Shown: positions 14,288 through 14,965 of the stretch, piece after piece
Layout of the letters: each line of letters opens with the position of its first letter
Numbering within the stretch: position 1 is the first letter of the stretch
NCBI GenBank assembly: GCA_003250865.1
Contig: QKJH01000192.1
Span: forward strand, 1-14,965
Length of the DNA stretch: 14,965 nucleotides
Reading direction: 5' to 3'
Source: Alphaproteobacteria bacterium
GTDB taxonomy: Bacteria; Pseudomonadota; Alphaproteobacteria; Micavibrionales; SZUA-601
Notes under the pieces: model-generated
What the model was told of the DNA's origin: nothing
The model's input: only the letters and a program-made list of their open reading frames with translations
Database searches by the model: none
Made by a program: the position numbers and the translations under genes

Positions 14288-14965
14288 TTATTTCTTCTTG
14301 GACTTTTTGCTTTCGGTTTCTTTTACATTGTCGTTGTTTTCAACTGCAATAGGCCATTGGTCGGTTTTAATCATTTTGGCCTTGCTCTGTTGAGCCAGTT
14401 CCTTATCCAGATTTTCGCGCTTTTGCGTTGATTCATATAAATACACATCGCGCTGTGGATACGGGATGCTAAAGCCGTTGGCATCCAGTTGGAGTTTGGC
14501 TTGACGGTGCATATTGAAATACATTGCCCAGTAATCGTCCTTGTCAACCCAGCAGCGCATGGTGATATTGACCGAATTGTCACCCAGTCCGCTAACAACT
14601 GTTTCCGGTGCAGGATCATCCAGAACACGCTCGTCATCTTTCAAGACATTCAGCAAAAGCTTCAGCGCAGAGTCAACGTCGTTGTCATAACTGATGCCGA
14701 CAACAACATCAATCCGGCGGGAAGGGTTGCGGGAATAGTTCTTGATGGATTTATTCCAGAGTTCGGCATTGGGAACGGAATAGAAAACTCCGTCAAATGT
14801 TTTGAAGATCGTTGTAAATAGTCCGATTTCTTCGACTGTTCCGGCGTGGCCCTGTGCGTCAACATACTCGCCAACTTTCATCGGGCGCAGGAACAACAGC
14901 ATAACACCGGCAGCGATATTGGATAATGTACCTTGCAGGGATAAACCGATTGCCAAACCGGCAGC
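14288..14965 (-). CDS. mscS: MscS-family small-conductance mechanosensitive channel (C-terminal part, cut by the window edge)
   Basis: The frame is open to the right edge and gives 225 residues. It opens with the pore-lining TM3 (GLAIGLSLQGTLSNIAAGVMLLF), the most conserved part of MscS, and continues RPMKVGEYVDAQGHAGTVEEIGLFTT into the beta domain, then VPNAELWNKSIKNYSRNPSRRIDVVVGISYDND and the alpha/beta cage to FSIPYPQRDVYLY. MscS channels open under membrane tension and release solutes on hypo-osmotic shock. The last 45 residues are a charged, lysine-rich tail ending KKSKKK, beyond the point where E. coli MscS ends. TM1 and TM2 lie outside the window. The apparent TTG start near 14956 is inside the pore helix and should not be used. 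Orientation is convergent with the WecA-like gene. Confidence 0.94.
   Translation of the reverse strand, partial: AAGLAIGLSLQGTLSNIAAGVMLLFLRPMKVGEYVDAQGHAGTVEEIGLFTTIFKTFDGVFYSVPNAELWNKSIKNYSRNPSRRIDVVVGISYDNDVDSALKLLLNVLKDDERVLDDPAPETVVSGLGDNSVNITMRCWVDKDDYWAMYFNMHRQAKLQLDANGFSIPYPQRDVYLYESTQKRENLDKELAQQSKAKMIKTDQWPIAVENNDNVKETESKKSKKK

Noticed and set aside
1..14965. Search by eye for CRISPR arrays, tRNA or rRNA genes, transposases and phage genes
   Set aside because: None was seen; no regular repeat-spacer pattern, integrase motif or transposase frame stands out on either strand.

Overview
The window reads as chromosomal housekeeping DNA from a Gram-negative bacterium, most likely an alphaproteobacterium of moderate GC content. 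Three things point that way: the conserved block miaB-phoH-ybeY-corC-lnt, a SUF iron-sulfur locus headed by an Rrf2-type regulator, and outer-membrane lipoprotein processing (Lnt). I could not place it below class. I saw no rRNA or tRNA gene, transposase, phage gene, CRISPR array or large repeat. Coding density is high and no gap longer than about 180 bases lacks a gene.

Layout, left to right. (1) 1-1032, minus strand: an Rrf2-family Fe-S regulator followed by the start of sufB, which runs off the left edge. The regulator has an operator-rich promoter with an IscR-box-like site over its -10. (2) 1082-2238, minus: a small SAM methyltransferase downstream of a MutT-type Nudix hydrolase. (3) 2253-3402, minus: a secreted YceI-family protein, then an unrecognised protein whose start is unclear, closed by a good intrinsic terminator that lies directly in front of mutT. 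(4) 3482-4549, minus: a CNNM/CorB-like membrane protein. (5) 4646-5239, minus: an unrecognised 197-residue protein. (6) 5322-6311, minus: DusA-type tRNA-dihydrouridine synthase. (7) 6424-7647, plus: an unrecognised 407-residue, probably all-helical protein, divergent from dusA and tail-to-tail with lnt. (8) 7651-13074, minus: miaB, phoH, ybeY, corC/ybeX, lnt in the order familiar from E. coli. (9) 13251-14282, plus: a WecA/MraY-like polyprenyl-phosphate sugar-1-phosphate transferase, divergent from miaB. (10) 14288-14965, minus: the C-terminal part of an MscS-family channel, cut by the right edge.

How the genes fit together: sufB and its regulator build and sense Fe-S clusters, and MiaB is itself an Fe-S enzyme. 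MiaB and DusA modify tRNA, YbeY matures rRNA, and PhoH is the usual partner ATPase of YbeY. Lnt, the WecA-like enzyme, YceI, the two CorB/CorC proteins and MscS serve the envelope.

I do not see a clearly new multi-gene system. The points most worth a second look are the CCC...CCC tail of the Fe-S regulator and its crowded promoter, the terminator just in front of mutT, the gene at 2268 that has a strong Shine-Dalgarno sequence but no start codon near it, two unrecognised proteins, and a nested inverted repeat of about 81 bp upstream of the WecA-like gene.
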